Source: an uncultured archaeon
GTDB taxonomy: Archaea > Halobacteriota > Halobacteria > Halobacteriales > Haloferacaceae
Assembly (NCBI GenBank): GCA_937138675.1
Contig: CAKZPG010000003.1
Coordinates: 1 to 46,576 of the forward strand
Reading direction: 5' to 3'
Length of the DNA: 46,576 nt
How positions within the stretch are numbered: position 1 is the first letter of the stretch; each line of letters begins with the position of its first letter. Below the pieces are notes generated by a model, which was not told the DNA's origin, made no database searches, and was given only the letters and a program-made list of their open reading frames with translations. A program made the translations under genes and the position numbers. Positions 15,338-24,800 of this stretch are shown piece after piece.

Positions 15338-16558
15338 CTACGCGAACGCGAGGTTGCCAGCGTCGCCATCGTCGCCGTCGTCGACGGCAACTTTCGCCCA
15401 CGCCTCGCGGAAGTCCTGCATGTAGACTTCGGTGCGGTCGTCACGGATGGCAAACATCCCAGCCTCCGTACAGACGGCCTTGACGTCCGCGCCGGAGGCA
15501 TCCTCGGCCATCTCGGCAAGTTCTGCGAAGTCTACGTCGTCGTCGATGTTCATGTTGCGGGTGTGGATCTCGAAGATGATCTCGCGGCCCTCCCGGTCGG
15601 GCTTTGGTACCTCGATGAGGCGGTCGAACCGGCCAGGTCGGAGGATCGCCTCGTCCAGCATATCGAACCGGTTCGTGGCCGCGATTAGGCGAATTTCGCC
15701 GCGTTCGTCGAACCCGTCCATCTCTGAGAGCAGCTGCATCATCGTGCGCTGGACCTCGGCGTCTCCGGAGGTTTTTGAGTCCGTGCGCTTCGAGGCGATC
15801 GCGTCGATCTCGTCGATGAAGATCACCGCAGGCTCGCTCTCGCGGGCGACCTCGAACAGGTCGCGCACGAGCTTCGCGCCCTCACCGATGAACTTGTGGA
15901 CGAGTTCGGAGCCGGCCATCTTGATGAACGTGGCATCGGTCTCGCTCGCGACCGCTTTTGCCAGCATCGTCTTGCCGGTCCCTGGTGGACCGTGGAGCAG
16001 GACGCCCGAGGGGGGTTCGACACCCACCTCATCGAAGGCATCGGCGCGAGTGAGCGGCAGTTCGACCGTCTCGCGTACTTCGCGCATCTGCTGTTCTAGA
16101 CCACCAATGTCACCGTAACTGACAGACGGCGAGTGCTCGACTTGCATCACGCGGGCGCGGACGTCTGTCTCGTTGTCGAGGCCCTTGACGATCGAGAGGG
16201 AGTTGTTGACCGCAACCCGGGCGTCGGGCTCAAGATCGGACCGCAGTTCGTCCGTGACCTCGGTCAGCGCTTCTTGATTGTTGCCGTGCTGCTTGATGAT
16301 CACACCCTCGTCGGTGATCTCTTGGACGGTCGCGACGAATAGCGGCGACTGCTTGAGCTTCTTGTTTTCGTGGGTCAGCCGCTCCAGCTTCTGCTGGTGC
16401 TTGTTGTTCTCAGCGTTCGCGTCTAGCAGCTTGTCTCGCATCTCCTCGTTCTGTGTCTCCAGAACCTCGAGGCGCTCACGCAACGCCTCAATCTTCTCCT
16501 GCTGCGACGCCAACTCGTCATCGTAGGGGAGTTCAACGTCGTCAACCGTATCGGTCAT
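15338..16558 (-). CDS. pan: Proteasome-activating nucleotidase PAN
   Basis: This 406-residue AAA+ ATPase unfolds proteins and feeds them to the 20S proteasome. Order: N-terminal coiled coil (about 15-70), an OB domain, then the AAA module with Walker A GPPGTGKT (190-197), Walker B FIDEID, the second region of homology with ATNRFDMLDEAILRPGRFDR (Arg fingers), and a C-terminal helical lid. The last residues are LAFA, so the docking motif at the C-terminus (hydrophobic-Tyr-X) has Phe in place of Tyr. The ATG at 16558 (MTDTVDD) gives 406 residues, the length I recall for haloarchaeal PanA; ATG codons at 16564 and 16585 are alternatives. It is divergent from mre11. Confidence 0.93.
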   Translation of the reverse strand: MTDTVDDVELPYDDELASQQEKIEALRERLEVLETQNEEMRDKLLDANAENNKHQQKLERLTHENKKLKQSPLFVATVQEITDEGVIIKQHGNNQEALTEVTDELRSDLEPDARVAVNNSLSIVKGLDNETDVRARVMQVEHSPSVSYGDIGGLEQQMREVRETVELPLTRADAFDEVGVEPPSGVLLHGPPGTGKTMLAKAVASETDATFIKMAGSELVHKFIGEGAKLVRDLFEVARESEPAVIFIDEIDAIASKRTDSKTSGDAEVQRTMMQLLSEMDGFDERGEIRLIAATNRFDMLDEAILRPGRFDRLIEVPKPDREGREIIFEIHTRNMNIDDDVDFAELAEMAEDASGADVKAVCTEAGMFAIRDDRTEVYMQDFREAWAKVAVDDGDDGDAGNLAFA

Positions 16559-16691
16559 TAACATCGGTTGGGGGCCGTTGCTCAAGAGGTTTCGGGTGAG
16601 CGAAGCCGGCGCCGCACGGCGGTCTCCCTCCGACCTTCACTTCCACCCCGGTCACGAAGCGCCTTTGTCGGCGCCGCCGAAACAAGCGAGT

Positions 16692-17996
16692 GTGACGCGT
16701 CTCCTCCACACCGCGGACACTCATCTCGGCTACCGGCAGTACCACTCGCCGGACCGACGGGATGACTTTATGCGGGCGTTCGAACGGGTGGTCGACGATG
16801 CAATCGAGGCGGACGTGGACGCCGTCGTCCACGCCGGCGACCTCTATCACGACCGCCGGCCTGACCTCCCTGACCTCGTTGGGACTGTCGAGGCGCTCTC
16901 CCGTCTTCAGGACGCCTCGATCCCCTTTCTCGCCGTCGTCGGCAACCACGAGTCGACTCGCCACGGACAGTGGCTCGACGTGTTCGAGCGACTCGGCCTC
17001 GCGGAACGCCTCGGCGACACACAGCGCCGGCTTGGGGACGTCGCCCTCTACGGCCTCGACCACGTCCCACGCTCCCGGCGCGACGATCTTGAGTATGAGT
17101 TTGCCCCGCACGACGCCCCCCACGCTGTTCTCGTCGCGCACGGCCTGTTCACTCCGTTTGCACACGCGGACTGGGACACCGACGAGGTACTTGCCCGCTC
17201 GTCAGTCGACTTCGACGCCCTCCTCCTCGGCGACAATCACGAACCCGGTGTCGAACAGGTTGGCGACCGCGGCGTGTGGGCAACCTATTCTGGGTCGACA
17301 GAGCGCGCGAGCGCGAGCGAACGTGATGGTCGGGGCTACAATCTCGTTGATTTCGATGCCGACGACCCGGGCCCATCAGGCGTGACGGTCCGTCGCCGCG
17401 CGCTCAGCACCCGTGAGTTCGTCTTCGTAGATGTCGACCTCGCGCCGGGCGAAGGAGTCGACCGTGTGCGAAACCGGATTCGTCAGCACGACTGTAACGA
17501 TGCTGTCGTGATCGTGCGCGTCGAGGGGGACGGCGAGTCGTTCGCGCCCGCCGCCGTTGAGGAGGCGGCGATTGACGTGGGTGCCGCCATTGCCCGTGTC
17601 ACCGACCACCGAGAGATAGAAGACGAAGCGGAGACACCCGACGTCTCCTTTGCCGACCCAGACGAAGCAGTTCGCGAACAGGTCCGCGAGGCCGGCCTGT
17701 CTCCCGCCGGCGCGGATCTTGACCAGACCGTCCGCGCGACAGACGTGGCCGACTCGAATGTGCGTGACCGCGTTGAGCGCCGGGTGCGCGAGCGAATCGA
17801 CGAGGGTCTTGAGGTCTTCGAGGGGGCTGCAGACGACGAGGCGAACGGAGCAGCGGGCGAGACCGAGAGCGAGACCGAGAGCGAAGCCGACAATTTCGAC
17901 GACGCGGCGGTCGCAGACAACGCGGCCGACCCGACGGCCGCGGACGAACCCGACGATTCTGACGACTCACAGGTCACTATGGAGGACTTCTCGTGA
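16692..17996 (+). CDS. mre11: DNA double-strand break repair nuclease Mre11
   Basis: This 434-residue nuclease works with Rad50 in break sensing and end processing. The phosphoesterase motifs are visible: DTH (9-11), GDLYHD (Asp50), GNHES (Asn85-His86), HGLFTP and GDNHEP. The last 60 residues are an extreme acidic, Ser/Thr/Glu-rich tail (ETESETESEADNFDD) ending in MEDFS, typical of haloarchaeal Mre11. The GTG at 16692 is chosen because TRLLHTADTHLGY is the expected N-terminus and a TATA-like gcctttg lies about 28 bases upstream. It overlaps rad50 by four bases (GTGA), so the two subunits are translationally coupled. Confidence 0.94.
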   Translation: MTRLLHTADTHLGYRQYHSPDRRDDFMRAFERVVDDAIEADVDAVVHAGDLYHDRRPDLPDLVGTVEALSRLQDASIPFLAVVGNHESTRHGQWLDVFERLGLAERLGDTQRRLGDVALYGLDHVPRSRRDDLEYEFAPHDAPHAVLVAHGLFTPFAHADWDTDEVLARSSVDFDALLLGDNHEPGVEQVGDRGVWATYSGSTERASASERDGRGYNLVDFDADDPGPSGVTVRRRALSTREFVFVDVDLAPGEGVDRVRNRIRQHDCNDAVVIVRVEGDGESFAPAAVEEAAIDVGAAIARVTDHREIEDEAETPDVSFADPDEAVREQVREAGLSPAGADLDQTVRATDVADSNVRDRVERRVRERIDEGLEVFEGAADDEANGAAGETESETESEADNFDDAAVADNAADPTAADEPDDSDDSQVTMEDFS

Positions 17997-20683
17997 GGGT
18001 CGACCGCGTCGACCTCCGGAATTTCAAGCCCTACGGCGAGGGCGAGGTGGGGTTTGAGCCCGGTGTGACGGTCGTCCATGGGGTCAACGGCAGTGGGAAA
18101 TCCTCTCTCCTTGACGCCGTTTTTTTCTCGCTTTATGGGTCGAACGCTCTCAACGCCGGGACGAATCTGGAGGATCTCGTTCGCAACGGCGAGGAGGAGA
18201 CAGAAGTTCACCTCGCGTTCACCCATGAGGATGCGCGCTACCGAGTCAACCGGCGCCTCCGACGCTACGATAATAGGGTGGACCACGACTGCGAACTGAG
18301 CGGCCCGGACGTCGCAGTTGAGGGCGCCTCCGACGTTGAGGCGTTCGTGAGCGACCTCTTGCGGATGGATGCGGACGCCTTCGTCAACTGCGCGTACGTC
18401 CGGCAGGGCGAGGTGAACAAGCTCATTGAAGCGAGCCCCCGCGAGCGCCGCGCGACAATCGACGACCTGCTCCAGTTAGGCAAGCTAGAGGAGTACCGCG
18501 AGCGCGCGGGCGACGCCCGCCTCGGTGTCGAGGACGTATTGCGCGAGAACCAGGTAAGACTCACAGATCGACGCGAGGACGTCGAGGATATCGAGGCTGG
18601 AAATCCTCACGAGCGGGTAAACGACCTCGGAACCGACCTCGCGTCGGTCGAGTCGGAGATCGAGCGGTTCGAGGAGCAGCGCGAGACCGCGCGAGAGACG
18701 CTGGAGGAGGCCCGGCGCGTGTTGGAGGAGTCCGCGGAGCGCCGCGAGGAACTGGCCGACGTCGAAGGAGACGCCGAGTCGCTGGCGGAGACGATAGCCG
18801 AGACGGAGGCCGAACGCGAGTCGCTCGCGGCGGAGGTCCGTGAGGCCGAGGAAAGAGCTGAGGAGTACGCAGAGCGTATCCAGAGCCTGCTCGTGGAGAC
18901 GACGTTTGACGAGGCCGACTCTGACCAGATCGCAGCGCGTAGCACCGCGCTTCAAACGGAACGCGGCGAGGTACAGGAGCAAATTGGCGTGCTCGGCGGC
19001 GAGATAACGGCGCTTGCCGAGAAGGCAGAGCGCCACGACGACGCCGCGGCAGAGCGCCACGACGACGCGGCGACGCGCCGGGACCGCGCGGCGGAGCGAC
19101 GCAAGGACGCTGCGGAGCGGCGCGACCGGACTGAAGCGCTGGCGGACGAGATTGCGGAGCTAGACGACGGGCTGACGGAGGCCCGAACGACGTTTTCGGA
19201 CGCGCCGGTCGACCCTGACGAGGCCGAGGCCCACCGCAACGACATCCGCGAACGCGTTGAAAGTGCCCGCGAGACGCTCGTCGAGCGGCGTAATGAACTC
19301 GAAAGCGCCCGCGAGCGCGTCGCAGACGCCGAGCGATTGGTCGAGGAGGGCAAGTGTCCGGAGTGTGGTCAGCCTGTCGAGGGGTCGCCTCACGTTGGGG
19401 CGCTCTCGGAGCGGCGTGAACGGGTAGCTGAGGCGGATTCACGTGTTGCTGAGGCTAACGAACGGGTCGAGACCGCCGAATCTGACCTTGCCGACGCAGA
19501 GGCACTTGTCGAGGCCGCGGCCCAGGTCGAACGCCTCGAGTCACGGCTGTCGGGCAAGCGCGAGACGCTCGCGAGTGAGCGTGACCGGGCCGAGGAGGCA
19601 ACAGACCACGCGGAGGAACTCGCCCGTGAGGCGGCGGACCTCGTCCGCGAGGCGGCGGCTCACGAGCGCACGGCTCGGGATGCCCGAAAGCACGCGGCGG
19701 AGAAGCGTGCGGAACTCGGTGCGCTCAACGGCGAGCGCGGGGACCTGACCGAGCGCATCGAGCGGCTCGCAGATCTCGAGGCGACAGTCGCGGACCGCGA
19801 CGACGCCCGCGAGGAGGCCTCGCGCCTGCGTGACCAGCGTGCAGACCTTGAGGAGCGAAACGACGAGCGTCGGGAGCGCCTCGCGGACCTGCGCGACCGC
19901 CGGGCAAGCCTCCGCGAGGCAGTCGAAGACGACCGGGTAGAGGCGGCCCGCGAGCAAAAATCGGACGCGTCGACATACCTCGAGAAAGTTGAACCAAAGC
20001 TGGCTGATCTGAACGATCGACGCGACGAGATACGCGATGGCCTTGCCACCGCACGAGACGAGATCGAACGCCTAGAAGCCCTCCGTGATGAGGTCGACCG
20101 GCTGGCGGAACGCGTGGCCGGGCTTGAGTCGCTCCACGCCGAGGCGGAGCAGCTGGAGTCACTCTACGGTGACCTCCGGAGCGACCTCCGCCGACGCAAC
20201 GTCGCTACGCTCGAGCGGATGCTGAACGAGACGTTCTCGCTCGTTTACGAGAACGACGCCTACGCCCGTATCGAACTCGACGATGACTACGACCTAGCCG
20301 TTGTCCAGAAGAACGGCGAACGGCTCGCCCCTGATCAGCTCTCGGGCGGCGAGCGCGCCCTTTTCAATCTCTCCCTGCGGTGTGCGATCTACCGTCTGCT
20401 CGCGGAGGGTATCGACGGCGCGGCACCGATGCCGCCACTTATTCTCGACGAACCAACCGTCTTTCTCGACTCCGGGCACGTCTCGAGGCTGGTGGATCTC
20501 GTCGAGGAGATGCGGAATCTCGGGGTGGCCCAGACGGTGATCGTGAGCCACGACGAGGAACTAGTCGGCGCGGCAGACGCGCTGGTGACGGTGGAGAAAG
20601 ATCCGACAACCAACCGCTCGACGGTCCGGCGCGACCCAATCGAGGCTGAGGAGTCGATCGTCGGCACGAACACGAGCGACTAG
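17993..20683 (+). CDS. rad50: DNA double-strand break repair ATPase Rad50
   Basis: This 896-residue SMC-like ATPase is the partner of Mre11. Walker A is GVNGSGKSS (30-38). Two long coiled-coil arms flank the zinc hook CPECGQ with Cys455 and Cys458, almost exactly mid-protein. The ABC signature LSGGERALF and Walker B LILDEPTVFLD are near the end, followed by the switch His (VSHDEEL). A run of near-repeats in the coiled coil (RHDDAAAERHDDAATRRD region, about 345-375) looks like a small internal expansion. The start is GTG at 17993 overlapping mre11. Its stop shares the bases CTAG with the stop of the converging gene at 20680. Confidence 0.95.
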   Translation: MRVDRVDLRNFKPYGEGEVGFEPGVTVVHGVNGSGKSSLLDAVFFSLYGSNALNAGTNLEDLVRNGEEETEVHLAFTHEDARYRVNRRLRRYDNRVDHDCELSGPDVAVEGASDVEAFVSDLLRMDADAFVNCAYVRQGEVNKLIEASPRERRATIDDLLQLGKLEEYRERAGDARLGVEDVLRENQVRLTDRREDVEDIEAGNPHERVNDLGTDLASVESEIERFEEQRETARETLEEARRVLEESAERREELADVEGDAESLAETIAETEAERESLAAEVREAEERAEEYAERIQSLLVETTFDEADSDQIAARSTALQTERGEVQEQIGVLGGEITALAEKAERHDDAAAERHDDAATRRDRAAERRKDAAERRDRTEALADEIAELDDGLTEARTTFSDAPVDPDEAEAHRNDIRERVESARETLVERRNELESARERVADAERLVEEGKCPECGQPVEGSPHVGALSERRERVAEADSRVAEANERVETAESDLADAEALVEAAAQVERLESRLSGKRETLASERDRAEEATDHAEELAREAADLVREAAAHERTARDARKHAAEKRAELGALNGERGDLTERIERLADLEATVADRDDAREEASRLRDQRADLEERNDERRERLADLRDRRASLREAVEDDRVEAAREQKSDASTYLEKVEPKLADLNDRRDEIRDGLATARDEIERLEALRDEVDRLAERVAGLESLHAEAEQLESLYGDLRSDLRRRNVATLERMLNETFSLVYENDAYARIELDDDYDLAVVQKNGERLAPDQLSGGERALFNLSLRCAIYRLLAEGIDGAAPMPPLILDEPTVFLDSGHVSRLVDLVEEMRNLGVAQTVIVSHDEELVGAADALVTVEKDPTTNRSTVRRDPIEAEESIVGTNTSD

Positions 20684-21099
20684 CGCAGACGGTCGAGTGC
20701 CTCTTTGGCCACGTCGGTGAGGGCGTAGCCGCGCCGGCCGTCTACTTCGGCCTTTTTGAGCAGACCAGCGGCGCGGAACTCGGCGACTGCGCCGTGGAGG
20801 TCCGATTCGCACAGGTCTGAATCGGCAAGAAGCGATCGAACGGACCGCGGGCCGACCGCGTCGAGGTGACAGAGCAGACCGAGCGTCCGGTCGTCGCGGG
20901 CCGCTAACACGAGTCGTCTGGCGTCCGGGTCGAGGGCTCGTGCCGCCGTCTCCAGAGGTGCGGCGCCGTCGACCACCGTCACGTCGTCCGGGTCGATGTC
21001 CCGCTCTATGCCGGTCTCGGGGTCGCGAACGAGCAACGATCCGGCCGTCTGTCTCACAACGAGCAGCCGATGGCCGGCGGCATCCTCAACAGTTCGCAC
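20680..21099 (-). CDS. Winged-helix-type small protein (DUF7346-like)
   Basis: This is a 139-residue protein. The N-terminal half is beta-rich (AGHRLLVVRQTAGSLLVRDPETG) and the C-terminal half (about 65-139) looks like a winged helix (LGLLCHLDAVGPRSVRSLL, then AAGLLKKAEVDGRRGYALTD). It may bind DNA, but no target is apparent. I believe it matches DUF7346, found next to rad50 in haloarchaea. I chose the GTG at 21099: an ATG at 21147 would overlap the upstream gene by 23 bases, and a TATA-like tcataact lies about 27 bases before 21099. Its stop codon overlaps that of rad50 on the other strand. Confidence 0.7.
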   Translation of the reverse strand: MRTVEDAAGHRLLVVRQTAGSLLVRDPETGIERDIDPDDVTVVDGAAPLETAARALDPDARRLVLAARDDRTLGLLCHLDAVGPRSVRSLLADSDLCESDLHGAVAEFRAAGLLKKAEVDGRRGYALTDVAKEALDRLR

Positions 21100-21124
21100 G
21101 GCTATACTTTGGGGCGCACGGGAG

Positions 21125-21499
21125 TTATGAGTTGTCTTCGGTCGCATTAGCGTCGTTTCGCCGCTTGAACCCCCGTATTGACCGAGCCAGTGCTACCGTC
21201 GCGAGGAGGCCGACGAGAATGGCGGTCCCCCCACCCCGCCACTGCCCGCGGAAGTATATCACCATCAGCCCGATTGCCGGCGCGCCGAGGGCGACGTTCG
21301 CGAGGAAGACGCTCGTCCACCACGTCTGGGCGAGGTCGCGATCCACGTCCTCGGGCGCCACCGCGGGGGTCGGTACCTCTGGTACGAGGTCGTGTTCCGG
21401 CGAGCCGAACTGGTCGGCGGGGTCGTACTCCTCGGGTTCGACAGGGCCAAACGGCTCCTCAAAGTTCGCCTCTACGGCGTCGTCGGACCCATCATTCAC
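21125..21499 (-). CDS. Small two-helix membrane protein (DUF7322-like)
   Basis: This 124-residue protein has a strongly acidic N-terminal 55 residues (FEEPFGPVEPEEYDPADQF), then two membrane helices (about 61-82 and 90-105) separated by RGQWRGGG, and a charged tail (KRRNDANATEDNS). I believe the family is DUF7322. It lies between two other small genes in the same direction and upstream of rad50's converging partner. No function is evident; it is not a recognised repair gene despite its location. The ATG at 21499 is the only good start. Confidence 0.7.
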   Translation of the reverse strand: MNDGSDDAVEANFEEPFGPVEPEEYDPADQFGSPEHDLVPEVPTPAVAPEDVDRDLAQTWWTSVFLANVALGAPAIGLMVIYFRGQWRGGGTAILVGLLATVALARSIRGFKRRNDANATEDNS

Positions 21500-21536
21500 A
21501 GGCGATTATGACTTTGGACGAGGAAAAGTCAGTCGT

Positions 21537-21710
21537 TCAGGTCGTCTCGGTGAGGTCAACTGCCACGCTAGCCTCCACCCACGCGAACGGATCCTCGGCG
21601 TCGTGGAGGACGACACCGTCATCAACTTGGTAAGCCTCTACGGTCCTCGCGCTGTCTTGTCCCCGATCGTGACGCCCCTCTGCGGTGAACGCATCGTTGT
21701 GCGATGACAT
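21537..21710 (-). CDS. Small acidic protein divergent from polB (DUF7331-like)
   Basis: This 57-residue soluble acidic protein contains the run VEAYQVDDGVVLHDAEDPFAW, which I associate with the haloarchaeal family DUF7331. There are no cysteines or membrane segments. The ATG at 21710 (MSSHNDAF) is preferred to one seven codons upstream because a perfect TATA-like catatatg at 21733-21740 lies 26 bases before it, leaving a leaderless start. It is divergent from the polymerase gene with 104 bases between starts. Function unknown. Confidence 0.68.
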   Translation of the reverse strand: MSSHNDAFTAEGRHDRGQDSARTVEAYQVDDGVVLHDAEDPFAWVEASVAVDLTETT

Positions 21711-21732
21711 GTATATGCGAAGAGTTGACACA

Positions 21733-21740
21733 CATATATG
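21733..21740 (-). promoter_or_regulatory. TATA box of the DUF7331-like gene
   Basis: The self-complementary catatatg is centred 26 bases upstream of the ATG at 21710. Because it reads the same on both strands it could also help the polymerase promoter, but its distance from the polymerase start (about 78 bases) is too long for a leaderless message. Confidence 0.55.
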
Positions 21741-21783
21741 TTTTGCGTCCGGCTACCACCTCGAGAACGGGCCGATGCCGAAG

Positions 21784-21791
21784 CGTTTAGG
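21784..21791 (+). promoter_or_regulatory. TATA-like element of the polB gene
   Basis: The sequence cgtttagg lies about 28 bases upstream of the GTG start at 21815, as expected for a leaderless haloarchaeal transcript. The same gtttagg motif stands 30 bases before the start at 13167. Confidence 0.5.
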
Positions 21792-21814
21792 CCGAACCTA
21801 CCGAATAGTCTAAC

Positions 21815-24800
21815 GTGAGCGATCAGGCCTCCTTCGGGGACTTCACGGACACCGGAGAGGACGATGAGCGTCCAGCAGCGGAGGCCGCGGCCGTCGCCGG
21901 GAAGAGTGGGGGCGTCGCCGAGGTGGTGACCGAAGACTCGCGCTACCCGCCGGCCGACAGGCCCCTGAAACTGGCGGTGACACAAGTAAACTACACCGTC
22001 GAGGGGCGGGGCGACGAGGAGTATCCCGTCGTCCACGTCTTCGGGCGGACGCCCGACGGCACCCGCGAACACGTCAGGGTATTAGAGTTCGAACCGTATT
22101 TTTACACCCCGACGGCTGACCTCGACGAGGACCCCGTAGGAGCGTACGGGTCGGTGCTCGACACCCGCGAGACGGGGCCGGACGGTGAGCCGTTCGAGTC
22201 CATCCGGGGCGAGCGGCTAACGAAGGTAGTCGCGCGCACCCCGCGGGATGTTGGCTCCATCCGTGACGACTTTGTGACGACGTACGAGGCCGACATCCTG
22301 TTTCCCAACCGCTTTCTCATCGACCTCGGAGTGGGCGGCGGTGTCGCGGTTCCGGAACGACGCCTAAACGACGGGCGGATTCAGGTCCACCACTCGGAGG
22401 TTGACCCCGCTGAGGTCGACGCCGATCTTCGAGTGAACACGTTTGATATTGAGGTGGACGACCGCAACGGCTTCCCGGAGGACGGTGAGGAGCCGATTGT
22501 CTGCCTAACGAGTCACGACTCCTACCGCGACGAGTACGTCCTGTGGCTGTACGAGGCCCCGAGCGGCGAGGGTTCGGTTCCGGACACCATTGAGGACTAC
22601 GAACAGATCAATAGGGACGCGGACGTGGACGTGCGGACGTTCGAGCGCGAAGGTGAGATGCTTCACCGGTTTGTCGAATACATTGACGAGACCGACCCGG
22701 ACGTGGTCACAGGCTGGAACTGTCTGCCAGCGGATAGCGACGTTCAGATGGCTGACGGGACGACCCAGGAGATTCGCGCTGTCGAGCCAGGTGATGTCGT
22801 GGCCGGGTCAGACGGACAAACGCCGACGACTGCGACAGTTACGAACAAATGGCGCAGCGAAACCGAGATTCTTGAGTTCGATCTCGCTGACGGTACGACG
22901 TTGCGTAGCTCCCCTGACCACCAGATTATGGTGGGCGACGGCGAGACGATTGACTGGACGGAAGGGGCTGAACTCGAATCTGGCGATCACGTGCTCAAAC
23001 CGCGGACACTGCCCGTCGACGAATCCAATGTTCCAACGCTTTCAGAGCTCGTTCCGCGAGAGAACCAGCAATTCGCAGACCAGGGCGTCGCGGAGCAGTT
23101 CAACTCGCAACCCCCACAGGGAGCGACCGTCGAACGTGGTGAGGAATCCGATATCACGGCGAAAACTCTCTATCATCCCCGCCGCGACGTGTGGACGTCG
23201 GAGCGGTGTTCGAATGCTTCGACGCGATACGACGTGGCGCTTCCCGACGGAGGCCACGACCACCGCCGGACCGACACCGACCTCGACAGGGAGTTTCACG
23301 AACACGAAGCCTATCTTGCCGGCCTCATCCTCACCGACGGCAGCATGTCTGAGATAGACGGGATCAGGTTCTTCAACGCGCACAAAGAGCTTCACGAGGC
23401 GTTTCCCGGTGACTCACCCCTACGGCCTGATGGGACCGGCTGTTACCAGCAAACTGTCCTCGACGACGCCCGGATGTACGCGTTCAACGGTCTGGGCATC
23501 CCGTTTGAGGACAGAACCGCCGGACCTATCGACCTCTCTGCGGTGTATCAGATGCCCACCGAGTACGTCGCACGGTTCCTTGCAGGCGTCATCGACGGCG
23601 ACGGGTCCGTCGGCCCCATCGTCACTGTCACAGCAGAGAGCGAATCGATCGGCGACTGGTACGTGCGACTGTTCAAGCGACTCGGCGTGTATGCCGAACG
23701 AGATGAGAGTACTGTCCGGATTCCGGACGCCGAACGTGACTGCTCAACGCTCCGAGAGCAAGTTTGGCCACATATGCGTCATCCGGAGAAAGTTGACCGT
23801 CTCGTCGGGCTCTCCGGCGAACAGAGTGGGCAAACGGAGGACATTCCGTACGGCCTACCCGCGGCGAAGGTCGATACCGGCGAACGCCGACGTGGCCGCG
23901 CTGAATGTCGCCGCGGCATCGGTCACGAGCGATACGAGACGGATGTCGACGAGTGGGATGAGTACGTCTTTGTCAAGGTCGAAGACGTCAAAACCGTCGG
24001 CACGGAGACGACGTACGACCTCGAAACAACGACTCACAACTTTGTCGCGGAGGGGTGTCTCGTCCACAACTGCGAGGAGTTTGACGTTCCGTATGTCCTC
24101 GACCGGATGGAGGAGATCAGAGGCACGTCCGAATACGAGCTCTCGCCTGACCGCTTCTCGCGCGTCGACGAGGTGTGGCGCGGCGGCTGGGGCGGCCCCA
24201 ACATCAAAGGCCGCGTGGTGTTCGACCTGCTCTATGCGTACAAGCGGACGCAGTTCACCGAACTAGAGTCGTACCGACTGGACGCCGTTGCTGAACTCGA
24301 ACTCGACGTCGGTAAGGAGCGGTACTCGGGCAACATTGGCGACCTGTGGGAACAGGAGCCGGAGCGCCTCTTGGAGTACAACCTCCGGGACGTGGAACTC
24401 TGTGTCGAGATCGACCGCAAGCAATCAGTAATTGCGTTCTGGGATGAGGTGCGCCGGTTCGTCGGCTGTCTCCTCGAGGACGCACCGACCCCGGGCGACG
24501 CTGTGGACGTCTACGTCCTCCACAACGCCTACGGCCGGTTCGCCCTTCCGACGAAGGGCCAACAGGAGTCGGAAGAGTTCGAGGGCGGTGCCGTTTTCGA
24601 ACCTGTCACGGGCGTACGCGAGAACGTCACCGTCCTCGACCTGAAGAGCCTCTACCCGATGTGTATGGTGACGATCAACGCCTCACCGGAAACCAAAGTC
24701 GATCGTGAGGCGTACGACGGCGAGACGTACCACGCACCCAATGGGACCCACTTCCGAGCCGAACCAGATGGAATGATGCGCGAGATGGTGGACGAGCTGC

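Noticed and set aside
17820-17990. Tandem DNA repeat in mre11
   Set aside because: The gagaccgagagc repeats encode the Ser/Glu-rich acidic tail usual for haloarchaeal Mre11; low-complexity protein explains them.
18600-20150. Repeats in rad50 as mobile or tandem elements
   Set aside because: They reflect the heptad and Ala/Glu/Arg bias of the coiled coil, not a separate element.
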